NCBI GenBank assembly: GCA_963971225.1
Contig: OZ020269.1
Coordinates: 106,773,486 to 106,837,485 of the forward strand
DNA: 64,000 nucleotides
Reading direction: 5' to 3'
DNA from: Melieria omissa
Lineage: Eukaryota > Arthropoda > Insecta > Diptera > Ulidiidae
In this document: piece after piece, positions 1 through 12,420 of the stretch
Layout of the letters: each line of letters opens with the position of its first letter
Position numbering within the stretch: the stretch's first letter is position 1
Made by a program: the position numbers and the translations under genes
Notes under the pieces: model-generated
What the model saw: only the letters and a program-made list of their open reading frames with translations
Database searches by the model: none
Told to the model about the DNA's origin: nothing

Positions 1-465
1 CTTCATCACACCTAATTTATTTTGCACCTGGAACTCTCTTACGTTCTTTTGCTTTGCTGTGATTTTGTTCATATTTGTGCGCTGCAATTGACGGCTTGCA
101 TCATCGTTTGCTTTATGAGTTATGAAGCACGTCAAAATAGCCAAAGTCAATAAACAAACCACAAAGGCTGCAATAATTAACAAAAACAAACAGCAACAAA
201 CGCAACAAAAAATTAACCAAAGCACACAGAAACGCGCTCGCTCCATCAATTTTGCATTTTAATTAATGATCCAACCTAACACTGACCGCTCTCCCCCCAG
301 TCGCCCCTGCTGCCAGTGCTACCAATCGCCCACATCACCTTCAATCGGTTGAATATGCAAATTGCAATTAATTTATGCCTCCGCTTTGTGCTTTTAATTT
401 ACAAACAACGCGCGCACAATGCGCTTCCACGCGGCAGCGTTCACACGGCCGGCGTGCATGTGTGT

Positions 466-485
466 TGTGTGTGTGTGTGTGTGTG
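466..485. repeat. (GT)n microsatellite
   Basis: About ten GT units, read directly. Confidence 0.9.
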
Positions 486-631
486 CGAAATGTGTCAATA
501 TGCGTTGCCGTTGTACGACGCTGATTTTGATCTCGTTTTCAAAGCATTTGCTTTTGTTTTCTTCTGCTTCTACGGTTTTTACACTTTTATTACAACAGTT
601 GTGATTTGCTTCGTTCAATTTTTATTGCTCG

Positions 632-658
632 CACACACACACACATAGAGAGAGAGAA
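632..658. repeat. (CA)n then (GA)n microsatellite
   Basis: A compound dinucleotide tract of about seven CA units followed by five to six GA units. Confidence 0.9.
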
Positions 659-2089
659 AACACACTCATGCAGTTGGCCCCACTGACAGTTGGCTGGCAT
701 GATTGTTGAGATTTCGTTATTGACTGTTTGATGTGCTTCGAAATGTGCCGGAAAATTATCTATCTTTGGCCGTTTATTTGTCTACCCACGCTGCCGCCGT
801 ACCCCGCCCCGCCTCCTCGTAGGCATTTCTCAGCTATTCCATTTTTCGAGTGTGTGTTTTTGTTTTTGGTTTTTTTGTGCCCGGCTTGCGGCGCGTCTCT
901 GTTAGATAAATGATAAACGTGGCCTCATATTTTTGTGCCGCGCCGGCCGTTTTATTTTGCCTGCATGTGTGTAATTGTGTGTGATGCGGCGGTCACTGAA
1001 CTCCTGACGTCACAGCCCTCTCGCATTCTGTCTCTCTCGCGCTCACTCGTTGCTTGTAAATTGTTCGATTGTGTGTTTGTAATTTCTTCATTGGCGGATT
1101 GATTTGCACAAACGGGCCCGTTTTGGCGCCCTTTTTAATGGCGCTCTTTAGTGTCTTGCCTCATCCCCTCCATCACCTTCTCTCTCTCTGCTCTTTTTCA
1201 TGTAAATTTCGCATGCGCCGTTCGCACGTGTTCGGCTGCTTCGCACTCGGGGCGCCACTCAGTGTGGCTTATGTGCTCACGGCCCCCTTTCTCCTTTGAT
1301 TTTACGCTTATTGTTGTTGTTAATGTTTTGTTGCTTTTTGCTTCAATTGTTGCTAATTTATTTGAATTGTTTTTGTAATTTTGGCTCATTTCGAATGCTA
1401 CTAATTTAATTGTTGTTGTATTTTTTTGATATTGACTTTGCTGTTTTCTATTTTGTTTTTTTTTGTAGTTTTCTGTTTATTGATGATTATTTGAAATTTT
1501 TTAAAATTTGTTATATTTAATATTTGCTACTGCGCCATTGTATAACCATTTTTTTACAATTAAAATTCATATAAAATAATTCAAAAATATTGAACAACTT
1601 TTACCATCAAATAAGTTGTGTCTTTTTGAAAGTTTTGTTGTTATTATTTGAAATAAGTAGTGAACCTATTTAATTTGCTTGATTTCTCGAATTGTTTTGA
1701 GAAAATTTTTCAAGGAACTGCTTAATTAAATATTTTGAAATATAAATAAATAAATATTTTGCCAAATTCAATCCTCAAAAAAAGGCTAGAAAAGTCACTA
1801 GGTGAGCTGACATATTCTCTCTGATTATAAAAATACAAATTTCGGCAGATTTATTAAAGCTTGTAAAATTAGTTTTTATTCGAATTTTTTTTAATTTTAA
1901 TTTAGTAGAAATTAATTTTAATTTTTTTTATTATAAATTAGAAATTGATTTTTGTATTTCTAAATGAACATTAAGAGTTCGTAAGTGGTTTGTATTTTGA
2001 ACTAAAATGTTATCTTACTTAAGGTTTAAGAAATGGTTGGTTTGAGAAATAAGAAAAAATAGAAGGAAATATTAAGTAATACGATCGCT

Positions 2090-3245
2090 ATGACCAGCAT
2101 CTACGGACTTATAGAGATTTTTACACAAAAATTTGTGGTTTCTTGTATGGTTTCTGTAACTGCAATCGTTTTTATCAGCAAAGGGTGGGAGATTGATCAC
2201 AATATCCAAATGTTCTTTACAAGTTAATGACCTTTAGCCCGTATTCAAAGATTTATAGAGATTTGTACACTGGTTGATACCTTAGAATTCTTGGTGTTTT
2301 ATGAGTTGGTAAGCTTTAACCAGCATCTAAAGTCTTTAGTGATTTGACATCGTTCTTTTCTGAACTTTAAATCTTTAATTGATTCAGACCATAGAATCGG
2401 CCGGGTCTTTGGGAGTTGATAAGCTTTAAGCCAGCATTCAAAGATTTATAGAGATTTGAATCATTTATTGGGACCATAGAATCCTCAGGTTCCTTAAGAG
2501 CTGGGAAGCGTTAGCCAGCATTCAAAGTCTTATAGAGATTTCTATCATTGATTGGGACCATAGAATTCACAGGTTCTTGAAGAGCTGGGATCTTTATTCC
2601 AGACTTATAGAGATTTGTATACCGCAACATCTTTTATTGATTGAAACCATAGAATCCACAGGTTCTTTCGGAGCTTTTACAGATTTATCTACTCTTTCAT
2701 TAATTCAGACCATAGAATCCACAGGTTCATTAGGAGCTAGGATAACTTTAAGTCAACATCCAAAGTTTTATAGAGATTTGTATACTCTATGTTAACATCT
2801 TTCATTGAATGAGACTATAGAATCCTCAGGGTCAAAGACTTAGAGAGATTTGTATCATTGATTGAGATCATAGAATCCTCAGGTTCTTTACGAGTTGATA
2901 AGTCTTATAGAGATTTGTATACTGTAACATCTTTCATTGATTGCGGTCATAGAATCCTCAGGTTCTTTACTAGTGGGAACTTACTTACTGGGAAGCTTTA
3001 GTCAACATTCAAAGACATAGAGATTTGTATTTTCTAACATCTTTCATTGATTGAGACCATAGAGTCCACAGGCTCTTTAGGAGCTTTTACAGATTTGTAT
3101 ACTCTAACATCCTTCATTGATTCAGATCATAGAATCCACAGGTTCTTAAGGGAAAACTTTAAGTCAGCATTCAAAGTCTTATGGAGATTTGTGTACTCTA
3201 AAATCTTTCATTGATTCAGACCATAGAATCCTCAGGTTTTTTACA
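2090..3245. repeat. Degenerate tandem array, unit about 50-115 bp
   Basis: The phrases CTTATAGAGATTTGTATACT, CATAGAATCC(T/A)CAGGTTCTT and AACATCTTTCATTGATT recur in the same order about ten times (for example CATAGAATC near 2390, 2472, 2560, 2648, 2710, 2816, 2869, 2948, 3058, 3129 and 3223). Unit length varies because internal blocks are lost or gained. One 72-codon open frame inside it is a by-product of the repeat. No resemblance to a named satellite is recognised. Confidence 0.85.
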
Positions 3246-5749
3246 ACTTGCTTAGCTTAAGTTAGCATACAAAAATTTCAGTACAACAAAAATTTCAGTA
3301 CCAAAAGTCAGTGTTGTTTGGAAGGTTTCCATGGGGAAAATCATTCGGCTTAGTCTCTTAAGTCTTCAATTAAGAGAGATTGCCACATTCAAATGTGCCT
3401 CAAGAGTTGAGATGTTTTAGAAAACATTTAGAGACTTGTATGCATTTCTATACAAAAACATTTATATTTCTTTCGTTGATTCTTCTAGTCTATTTCATAA
3501 AATAGTCTAGTCTATTCCAATAAATAGTATATTTAATATAGTCATATATTCTTTAAAGACAGAAGCACTTTTAATACGCTTCAACCAGCATCTACGAGCT
3601 TGTTGACCTTTATGTGTAAATATTGAAACTTTTACATAATTTGTGAAGGCAAAATCATACGATTTGTTCTATTTTCGACACACTGACGAAACATAAGAAA
3701 TTAGCATTTCACGGTCAGCAGACGAAGGCTTTTGTAAATCTTCTAGTTTCAGTTCTTACATAATGCAGAAATTTTTTGTAAATCTTCTAGTTTCAGTTCT
3801 TTAAGTTCTTAAGTATTTAAAGTTATTTTAAGACTTTATTAAATCAAACTTTCTCGTTTCGTTCCATCCTGTAAAGACAGTTGAGAGATCTGTGTATTTG
3901 TTGTTGTTGTAATTTCGAAATAGGGAACAAACCATCACAATTTTACAAACCAGAAATCGTCTACGAATTTTTTCAATTATTTTTTCAAATAATAAAGTTA
4001 CAGTAAATATCTTTTACGCTTTGTCCAATTTGACAGAATTTCAGCTCGTCGACAACAACAACAACAGAAAAATTAAATCACTTCTGCTTTATTGCCATTC
4101 ACTTCGAGGTCGAAGCTGAGTGAATGTGGCGCGCGCGGAGCATCAAATGTGCCTAAAATAGGTCAAAGTTTTGTTTATTTCTGTTTTGCTGATTTGCTTT
4201 GGCGCTATTTGAGGTTATTTACACAAAGATAAACTGCTGTAAAGTGGCAAAAAAAATTTGAAATAAAATTGAGGTTAGAAAAAATAATTTTTTTTGTTCC
4301 TTCAATGAGAAAGCAATGAGTCATGATGTGTTTTGTGTGTTTTTATGTCAATAAATGAAAAACACGAAAACAATTAATGTTGAAAATGATTGATTTTGTT
4401 CATTCAAATGTTCATATTTTCTTTTAAATTTATTCATAAAAGTTGTAATTATTCTAATGAGCTCCACTTCAAGTCTTCTAACTGTTAAGTTCTTCATTTT
4501 AATTAAGTCAACTGTTGCTGTTCGCCCTGAACTCTCCAATTTGTGATCTGCTTACAATGTCTGCAATTGTCTCTTTCTTTTTTTTTCAATTAATTGTCGC
4601 CAGCTTTAAGCCACTTTTAATTAGTGCATAATTATCAACAACACAACGACATCAACAGCCACAATGAACGCGTAATAAATGAGCGCAATTACTTTAAATG
4701 CAGCAGCAATAATCATCCACAGTGGATATAAATCTCACCTTCGCACAATCACTCGGCCGACCCATCACTGTCGCACGCGCCTCCGCACCCGCATTCGCTT
4801 CTTTGTGCTTCTTTTCAATTTCCGTTGCGCTTGCCGGCACACTTTCACACACACTCACACCAACACACTCACACATGTGCACACTTAATTTTCATATTAA
4901 AAATACCTAAATGGGCGCATTAATTCACACATGAGCCGCCCACACGTTTGTTTTATGCTGCGGCTGTTTCGCTTCCTTGCGCCCTCCAGGGCTTCTCACC
5001 CACCCATGCCACAAGTCAAGGTGAGCACAAGTGCGCAAAAATGCACGAGAAGAAAATGAAAAGACATAAAATTACAGCACTTTATGTGGGTTGCAATATG
5101 GCGGCGCTGGAGCCGGCACTGGCACTGGTGGGTGGAGTGGGGCAGTGCGGTGAAAGCTTTGCATTATTGCTTCACCTGTGCTTCGCTCTCGGCTGCGTTT
5201 TCATTTTGCACTTGAAGTGGTTTTTATTTTATTTTCATTTCATAATTTACCTCTGGGAGGCTTTGTTCTCCCATTTACAAGTGTTTTTGTTATAAATAAT
5301 ATTGTTGTTGCTGCCATTGTAATGTTGAAAACCTACAAGTGTTGGCCACTTATGAAATACTGAACATGCAATAAAGATAACAAAAGCTACAAATCATTGC
5401 TTCTAATAGACTAAAATCAGTCAGTCAGTCAGTCCTGGTAACTGGTAGTCAGTGGTTGGTCTTCAAAGCGTTCCCTTCAATGAATAAACACACCACAACA
5501 AATTACTTTGTTGTATAGAGAATGAATAAATTTGTTTCACTTTGTTTATTGAAAGTTAGCAGTAATCTAAGAATCCGTACAAATTCCTAAGCAGAGTCGA
5601 GTGTAATTGAAAAAACAGTACAATCTAACCTCAAATTACAGCATAATGGATGTATTTCTGTTTGCATAAGATATTTGTTGGACTGTTCTAACAAACAACT
5701 CAGTAATTTGTTTCCATTTTTCTTTCTAAATCAACTTTTCAAACATATT
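3246..5749. other. Gene-free spacer
   Basis: This is AT-rich sequence without a supportable gene. It holds a short direct repeat (AATCTTCTAGTTTCAGTTCT near 3737 and 3781), a CA-rich patch near 4848-4875 and a short (CAGT)n run at 5418-5434. Confidence 0.65.
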
Positions 5750-6570
5750 CAGCGAAGCATATCAATAGTCAGTAAGTTGTTTTCCATCTGCAGAAAGCTT
5801 AGAAATGCTATACGTCAACTGATGATGAAATTCGTACGATTGTAGGTAACATCTGGACGTTCAAAACCTCTTCGTCCGCCAAGTTCTCTTCGATGACCAA
5901 ATCCAAAACGTAAGAAGTAGTAGTAACAATATTTGGTACGTTGAGGTACGATGAGGAATCATCTCCAAAAGGCTAAGAAATTCGTCCTAACATTTAATAC
6001 CTCTTTTCCAACCTATTTCTCTTACGACAGTTGATATGCTGTTTTTCATCTCCCAATAGGTCCGAAATACGTCAACAGAGGAGGAAATTCTTCCTAATGA
6101 AGCTAAATTTAACATTCCATACATCTTCGTCTGCCTGGTTCTTTTCGTTGACCCAATCCAAACCATAAGGAGTAGTAGTAAATCATCTCCAGAAAGCTTC
6201 AGAATAAGTCAACTGATGGAGGAATTCGTATTTATGTAACACCTTAGATAACACCTGGACGTTTAATACCTCTTCGTCCTCTTGGATGGATGGATGTGAG
6301 GGGGAGCCGAGAAAATAACCTTAGGGAGGTCATTATCTCAAGCATTCAGTCTTTATAGCCCCCCTACTTAAGGTTCAGGGAAAAGGTTGATAGAGGAGAT
6401 GGGAATGGGGGGGGGGGGATAGAGAAGGGTGTTCGTCCGCTTAGTTTTCTTCATTGACGAAATCTAAAACATAAGGCGTAATATACATGACTGTCGATAT
6501 GCTATTTCTCATCATCCAAAAGGTTGGAATTACGTTGACCGATGAGATTCTTACAACAAATGTAGGTAAC
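5750..6570. repeat. Degenerate tandem array, unit about 225 bp
   Basis: Three to four diverged copies share the phrases GATATGCT(G/A)TTTTTCATC, ACGTCAACTGATG, CTGGACGTTTAATACCTCTT and CGTCCGCC(A/T)AGTTCTCTTC. A retrotransposon fragment at 6280-6431 has inserted into one unit, so the array is older than that insertion. The origin of the repeat is unknown. Confidence 0.7.
6280..6431 (-). mobile_element. 5'-truncated non-LTR retrotransposon, 3' end only
   Basis: Read on the minus strand, this matches the last ~150 bp of the element at 28514-29739: the CATCTCCTCTATCAACC block, the ..GCTTGAG.TAAT.ACCT block and TCGGCTCCCC. It ends in a (CATC)n-like tail at 6280-6297 and not poly(A). A poly-G run at 6406-6418 lies near the truncated end. 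The repeat TTCGTCC flanks it at 6273-6279 and 6432-6438 and is a likely 7-bp target-site duplication. No coding sequence remains. Confidence 0.82.
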
Positions 6571-7200
6571 TCCTTATCAGCCTGTTCGGACTTGTCTTAT
6601 CCGGCGCTTTCCCAGTTGATGGATAGGTTATCCTTGGTAACATAGAGCTGGCTCTCTGCTGCACAGTACGGTCACCTGGATAACTATCTCAATGGTGGTA
6701 CAGAATTAGGTTGTCACTCGCGGACCAACCTTGCTAGGAAAGAATACCGAATAGAAAACCATGGCAACCCACTTAGATTGGTGGACAATGTGGCCTCGCT
6801 AGGGGTTATACAGTTCAAGTGATTAGCTTGTCGTGAGAGTTAACGTCTGATGGAATGGACACCACACCAACGTATCGAAAAATGCCAAAGGGTTAGCTTC
6901 GTCAAAAACGAGTGCAGGAAATGAGCAAAGCATGGCGCTTTGGCAAAACCTTCGAACACATTCTGTGCCACTGTCCTGCCACGGCTAGATCTCGCCTTGC
7001 ATGTCTGGAAACCCCTTACTCCCCTAGGTGAGGTGACGTCCATATGTTTGATGTCAAATCGCTGTTCGAATTCGCCAAAAACATAGGCATCCTGAGGGAT
7101 AACTATTTCACCAGTTCCTATAAGGAACTCTACCTGGTACTGCTAGGGATGCAACATGGTCTACGAGTAAGTGTAGCCTATTCGGCTAACCAGTTTAACC
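6570..7200 (+). pseudogene. Eroded non-LTR retrotransposon ORF2, C-terminal end
   Basis: At about 6940-7020 the + strand reads FGKTFEHILCHCPATARSRL, the Cys/His knuckle that follows RNase H in LOA/R1/I-type non-LTR ORF2 proteins (seen for the HILCHCPA core; family placement is established knowledge). A stop follows. Sequence near 7040-7095 then reads like the terminal helix (FDVKSLFEFAKNIGIL). The stretch 6570-6890 is too decayed to read and may be partly unrelated. It lies just after a tandem array that carries another retrotransposon fragment, but on the opposite strand and apparently from another family. Confidence 0.6.
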
Positions 7201-8145
7201 TAAACTAGCTTCGTCACATAGTGCAAATGAAGTCTCAGTAGCTGAAACTATGATCCGTCATAGGGTTGAAGCAGAAGGAAGCGATATAGATGAGAAGAAG
7301 AATGAGTCTGAATAAGATCTTTGTGAACACGATCTAAGGATTGGATCTTTAGTCGATAGTTACATGGAATGAAAAGACCAACTGTAGGCCGTCTAAAGCA
7401 GCTTTAAAGGTGCCAATGGACAGTGAAGCTGAATTAACTCTTATCCCTGATGGGAGAGTTCTTAGATGGCTGGTTGCTATTTCTCTTTATCCCTCAAGTT
7501 CTCAGCATGGGCCAAATTTTCCTCAAAGCTCAAAGACTTCTGTCCCAAAGACTTCATCGTTCCACTTGAAGACATCACAAAACCTCAATGCTGTGCTGGC
7601 CTCCTGCACGTGTGCGGCCCCCGACAGCACCCAGCACTGCAGGTTTAAGTAGTGCACTGCTCTCCTAGCAACGTCAGCGCCCTCACCCCGCTTTTTTCAC
7701 CTTCACTCTTCTCGGCTGCATTCTTATGAATTCATTTCACTTGTACGGCAACGGCTGCGCTCGTTTTGTTCTCGTTGCGTTTTACTTTTACGCTTTTCAA
7801 AGAAAACGCCATGAAAGGCAGCACAACAATAGCAACAACAACAACAATAACAATAATGAATGTAAACAACAAAAGCTGAAAAGCAAGTACCCATTTACGA
7901 GCGCACAACAAGAAGAAGCAACAGCAACAGCAGCAGCAGCAACTGAACAGTGGAACGCGGCCGCCAAGAGCTGTAGAATTGCATACGTCACGACCCCGCG
8001 ACCCCAACGCGCCCATTCGCTGTTGCGCTACAAAACAATGACCTCAACGCACACGCGTACTAATAAAAATTTTGTAAATGCTGGAAAATAGTATTTAAGG
8101 TGCGAGAGCGACACATGTTGTGTTTAATTTAAAAATCATAAAAAA
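7201..8145. other. Gene-free spacer
   Basis: No gene is supported. Trinucleotide-rich stretches (CAA near 7825-7860, CAG near 7917-7945) produce a 121-codon open frame rich in Asn, Gln and Ala, with a Leu/Cys-rich shadow on the other strand. Confidence 0.65.
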
Positions 8146-9156
8146 ATAAATGACAAAAATGTATGAAATATATATTTTCAATCTAAAAAGATTGAAAATA
8201 TAAAAAATTTAGAAATATATATTGTCGGTCTAAAAATATTAAAAATATAAAATATTTAAAAATATTACAAAATAATAAATAAATTAAATTAAATAAATGA
8301 AAATAAATAAAATAAATTTATAAAATTAATATTTGTTTATAAAAATGGAAAACTAATATAAAATTACAAATATTAAAAATAACTTAAACATACTAAATAT
8401 ATGTATGAAATATAAAAAAAACAAACAAAAATTATTAAAAATTAATAAAAATGTATAAAATAAGTTTTTGAAATAAATATGTTCGGTTTAAAAGCGATTA
8501 AAAATTTATAAAAATTTGTAGATATATTTTAACAAAAATTACAAATAACAAACAATTTATGAAATAAATATTTTCGGTCTAAAAAAAGATTAAAATATAT
8601 TAAACACAAGTTTTAAATTTTAAAATACAAGTTAAAAGGTTAAAAAATCTTTGGAATGTATATTTTTGGTCTAAAAATATATTTAAAAAATTTTAAATAT
8701 TAAAAAAAAATCAAAATACTATAATTAAAAAATCAAAAATTAAAAATTATGCACAATAAATAAAAAATATGTAAATATGAAATATGTAAATATTTTCAAA
8801 ATCTATAAAAAAATTTATAAAATGTTTATAAAATAAATATTTTTGGTTTAATATTAAAAATATTAAAAAAAAACTGTTAAGCAATAAAATAGAATTCAAA
8901 ATAAAAAGTCTTTGAAATAAGTTCTTTGGCATTTTGACAAAACAGCCTAAGTCTAATTTTCAAAATGTTCAGGAGAGCGAAAAAACGGATAAGGTGCAGA
9001 CCAAATCTCATACAAAACTCGAGACAAGTTGAAATTATACACGTCATATCTCTGTAACTAAATGTCATAGAAACAAACCCATTACACCAAAAGAAGTGTC
9101 TTGAAATTGTCTCTTTATGATTAAAAAATTAGAAATTTGTCTTAAGTCGACTTAAC

Positions 9157-9777
9157 CCTTTGCAGCACGGTGGGAAGACGTATATCCCACCTAGAATACT
9201 ACCACTTATCTTGAAAAGTTTTTAACAGATTGATACAAAAATTGGTGTCCAGGGGTTTTCGGGGTCGTTGATCACGAATTTATTATCAGATTACCAAAAT
9301 TCAAAATGGCGGATCCAATATGGCGGACCGAATTAGTGAAACTTATTCACATCTGTATGAAAATTGGTATACGGAGGTTTTCGAGGTTGCTGATTACGAA
9401 TTTGATATCAGATTACCGAAATTCAAAATGGCGGATCCAATATGGCGGACCGAATTAGTTACACTTATTCATATCAATATGAAAATTGGTATACGGAGGT
9501 TTTCGGTTTTTTCACTAATTCTGTCGGCCATATTGGATCCGCTATTTTGAATTTCGGTAATCTGATATCAAATTCGTAATCAGCAACCTCGAAAACCTCC
9601 GTATACCAATTTTCATACAGATGTGAATAAGTTTCACTAATTCGGTCCGCCATATTGGATCCGCCATTTTGAATTTTGGTAATCTGATAATAAATTCGTG
9701 ATCAGCGACCCCGAAAACCCCCAGGGCGACTATTTTCATTGAAAAAAAGTTATCTGAAAAATGTATGCTTCAAAGGG
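9157..9777. mobile_element. piggyBac-type foldback MITE, 621 bp
   Basis: The element starts CCCTTTGCAG and ends CTTCAAAGGG, giving 10-bp terminal inverted repeats with one mismatch. TTAA flanks it on both sides (9153-9156 and 9778-9781), which is the target duplication of piggyBac transposons. A subterminal hairpin (GGTGGGA/TCCCACC, near 9170-9192) lies inside the left end. Most of the interior is one long palindrome (9249-9725). There is no transposase, so it is non-autonomous. Its two open frames, one per strand, are copies of each other created by the palindrome. Confidence 0.82.
9249..9725. repeat. Long near-perfect inverted repeat (arms ~211 bp)
   Basis: Arm 1 (about 9249-9459) is the reverse complement of arm 2 (about 9514-9725), with only a handful of differences by eye and a spacer of about 54 bp. 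Each arm is built from two tandem ~115-bp units containing AAAATGGCGGATCCAATATG and ATACGGAGGTTTTCG. A transcript from either strand would fold into a long hairpin. Confidence 0.92.
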
Positions 9778-10290
9778 TTAAGTGCTTTTGTCAACAGTCC
9801 ACAGAGTTTATTAAATAAATATTGTTGGTCTGAAAAAAAATAAAAATACCTTAAAAAACATTTATAAATATAAAAAATTTAAAATTTAAGTGAACAGAAT
9901 TTATGAACTTAATTTACGAAATTAACATTTTCGGTCTAAAGATTAAAAGACTAAAACTATATAAAAAATTAAAAAATATTAAACAAAAAATAAAAATAAT
10001 TAAAAATGTATGAAATAAATATTTAAAAAATTACAATTTGAATTACAAATATATTTCAAAAAATTTTAAAATATAAAAAAAAATAGCAAAAAATATAAAA
10101 AATGTTTAATTTTCAAAAAGTATAAAAAATTCTCCCAAAAATTAAAATTTTATTTAAAAATAAATTTAAAAAATTTTGAAATATAACAAAAATATATAAA
10201 AAAATAAAAACAAATATAAAAAAAATAAAAAAAAAATAAGAAAAAAAATATAAAAAATTTTTAATTTTTAAAAATTATAAAAAATTCTCC

Positions 10291-11799
10291 CACCGAACCA
10301 ACATTTTTTCACTGGCTTATTGTTAGTCGAGTGGGGCAATTCTATGAAGCGTAGCCAGAACACGATTTCTGTAGAAGAAATAGTCGCACAACAAAACAAC
10401 TGCAACTATAACAACAACAACAATGCAGAAGTGAAACGAGCATGAACACATAAAAATCAATTCTCTTAAAAGAACAACAACAATGACTATAAGAACAATG
10501 AGAGCAACATAACAACACTTGCAGCCACGAAAAAAAATACTTGAATTTTCATTGCTGCGGTAACAACAACAATATCAACAATAGCAACAATAACAATTAC
10601 AGCTGGCAGCAGCAGCAACCAATGCTCGTACCAACAGCAGCAAAGCATCAGCAGCAACACTTGGTTACTTCTTAAAACTGAGCGGCAATAAGAAGAAGAA
10701 AATTAAGAAGAACAAGAATACTAATAAGAAGAAGAATAGTAAGAGGCAGCATCAGCAGCAACATAAGAAGTAGCTGCTAGCCTTAGGTTGGCATGTGTGT
10801 TGGCTGTTGCTATTGTTAGTGTTGTTGTTGTTGTTAGTATCAGTCTTAGTGTTGTTATTGTTGTTGCGTTGTTTCTGCTCCATTGCAACATCGACGCGCA
10901 TAGCAATAAGCATACAACAATAAAAACAACACAATACAAAAAACGAAAAAAACGAATCATAAATAAGCAGACTGCTATCAGGAACAACAACAACAAAAAC
11001 CACAACCACAACTTCCAGTTATACACCGCGTTGGTGCTGCAGCCTTGCCTTGCCACATGGCCAGCAGGCACCCAAACATACTCACATACTCACCCATATC
11101 CACACACACTCACATACTCACACACACACACTCACACACGACTGCACAGATTTCGTCTTAAAACTCGCCAGGTTTGCTCCCTGCGCCTCCGACTTTGACT
11201 TTGCTTTTCTCCCTCTGCCGTCTTGTCGCTGTCGCTGCCACAGACCGTTGTCGACTTGCCATCGCTGCTGCTGCTGGCGTTGCCTTTGCCTTGTTTTCGT
11301 TTCGTTTCATGTTTTATTTTTATCCCCCGGCCTCGCCGATCTCCTCACCGCATTAAGCACCACTTCATCGCATTTCAATTTCGTTTATGAGCAGAGTGTC
11401 GAATTCTTGATTATGAGCTGCACATGCGATTTATGCGCTCCACTGCTGCTGCTGCTGCTTCTTGTTTTTCTTGTTCTTCCTTATGCTGTTCGCATTGCTC
11501 ATATCCGCAGTTCTGGGTAACTGCTGACGACAGAACTACACACAGTAACACATTTAATAAATTTTTGCAAAATTGAGAGTAAAAGTGGCATTTAGCTCAA
11601 ATGAAATGTTGACATTTCGATTATTTTCGCTTTTGAAGTGATTTAGGTTAAGTGCGCGAGAAATTATTTTATAATTTAATTTCTGCAAAAACTTGAGCGA
11701 TTAGTTACTCGGGGAATTTTTTAGAAGTCGAATATTTGATTGAAGTTGCTTATATTTCGGGTAACCCAGCAATATTCAGGAGCGCTCTTAACAACCAAC
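10291..11799. other. Gene-free CAA/CAG-rich spacer
   Basis: Many short (CAA)n, (AAG)n and (CAG)n runs and a CA-rich stretch at 11070-11140. Overlapping low-complexity open frames of up to 156 codons occur on both strands; none shows a domain. I regard all as composition artefacts. Confidence 0.65.
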
Positions 11800-12420
11800 A
11801 CAGCTTCACATGTCAGTTGGGTTTGAGAAAATATTAAGAAATACAACTTTAAGAAATGAACTAAAACTTTAAGAAATTTAAAGATGTAAACTTTTTCTGG
11901 TAAAACTTAGTTTTACGTTTCTTAGTAACTAGTGTCCGAACGAAGGTGGATTTTTGGCCGAGGCCGAAGCAGAATACTCATAACTAGCCCAAGCATAACT
12001 AAAATATTCGGCTGAAGCCAAATACTTGACATCTCAGTTGGGTTTAGGAAAGATTAAAAAATATATTTTTTACAAACATTGTTTTGGTTTCAGAGAACTT
12101 TTGCCAGAAAACCTTAGTTTTGCGTTTATTACTGTCCGACCGAAGGTGTATTTTTGCCGGAGCCGAATATTAAGAAATTTATTTTGTTCAAACATTTCAG
12201 TTTCAGTAAACTGTTGCTGGCAAAACTTAATTTTGCGTTTATTAGTTACTAATAACTGACCGAAGGTGGATTTTTGGCCGAAGCCGAATATGCGGCATAA
12301 CGAAAAATTTGGCCGAAACCAAATACTTCACATCTCAGTTGGGTTTAAGAAAATATTAGGAAATTTATTTTGGTCAAACAATGTTTTGGTTTCAATGAAC
12401 TTTTGCTAGTATTATTATTT
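11800..12420. repeat. Degenerate tandem array around a GGCCGAAGCCGAA motif
   Basis: Three to four diverged copies share CACATCTCAGTTGGGTTTA (near 11808, 12030 and 12330), CTTTTGCTGGCAAAACTTAG, TTTGCGTTTATTA and GACCGAAGGTGGATTTTTGG. It overlaps the left half of the foldback element at 11932-12737. Confidence 0.75.

Larger units (their letters stand above)
1..2085. other. Gene-free spacer
   Basis: I see no coding region. The first 1.3 kb has mixed composition with dinucleotide tracts and CT-rich patches; from about 1300 it becomes AT-rich. Open frames are at most 110 codons, overlap on both strands and resemble no family I know. Confidence 0.7.
8150..10290. repeat. Very A/T-rich degenerate array marked by TTCGGTCTAAAA
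   Basis: The phrase AAATAAATATTTTCGGTCTAAAA recurs in part near 8165, 8219, 8475, 8562, 8655, 8833, 9817 and 9918, embedded in poly-A/AAT sequence. I take this as a diverged tandem array with units of roughly 60-200 bp. It is interrupted between about 8885 and 9815 by sequence that contains the piggyBac-type element. From 10050 to 10290 only low-complexity A/T remains. Confidence 0.65.
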
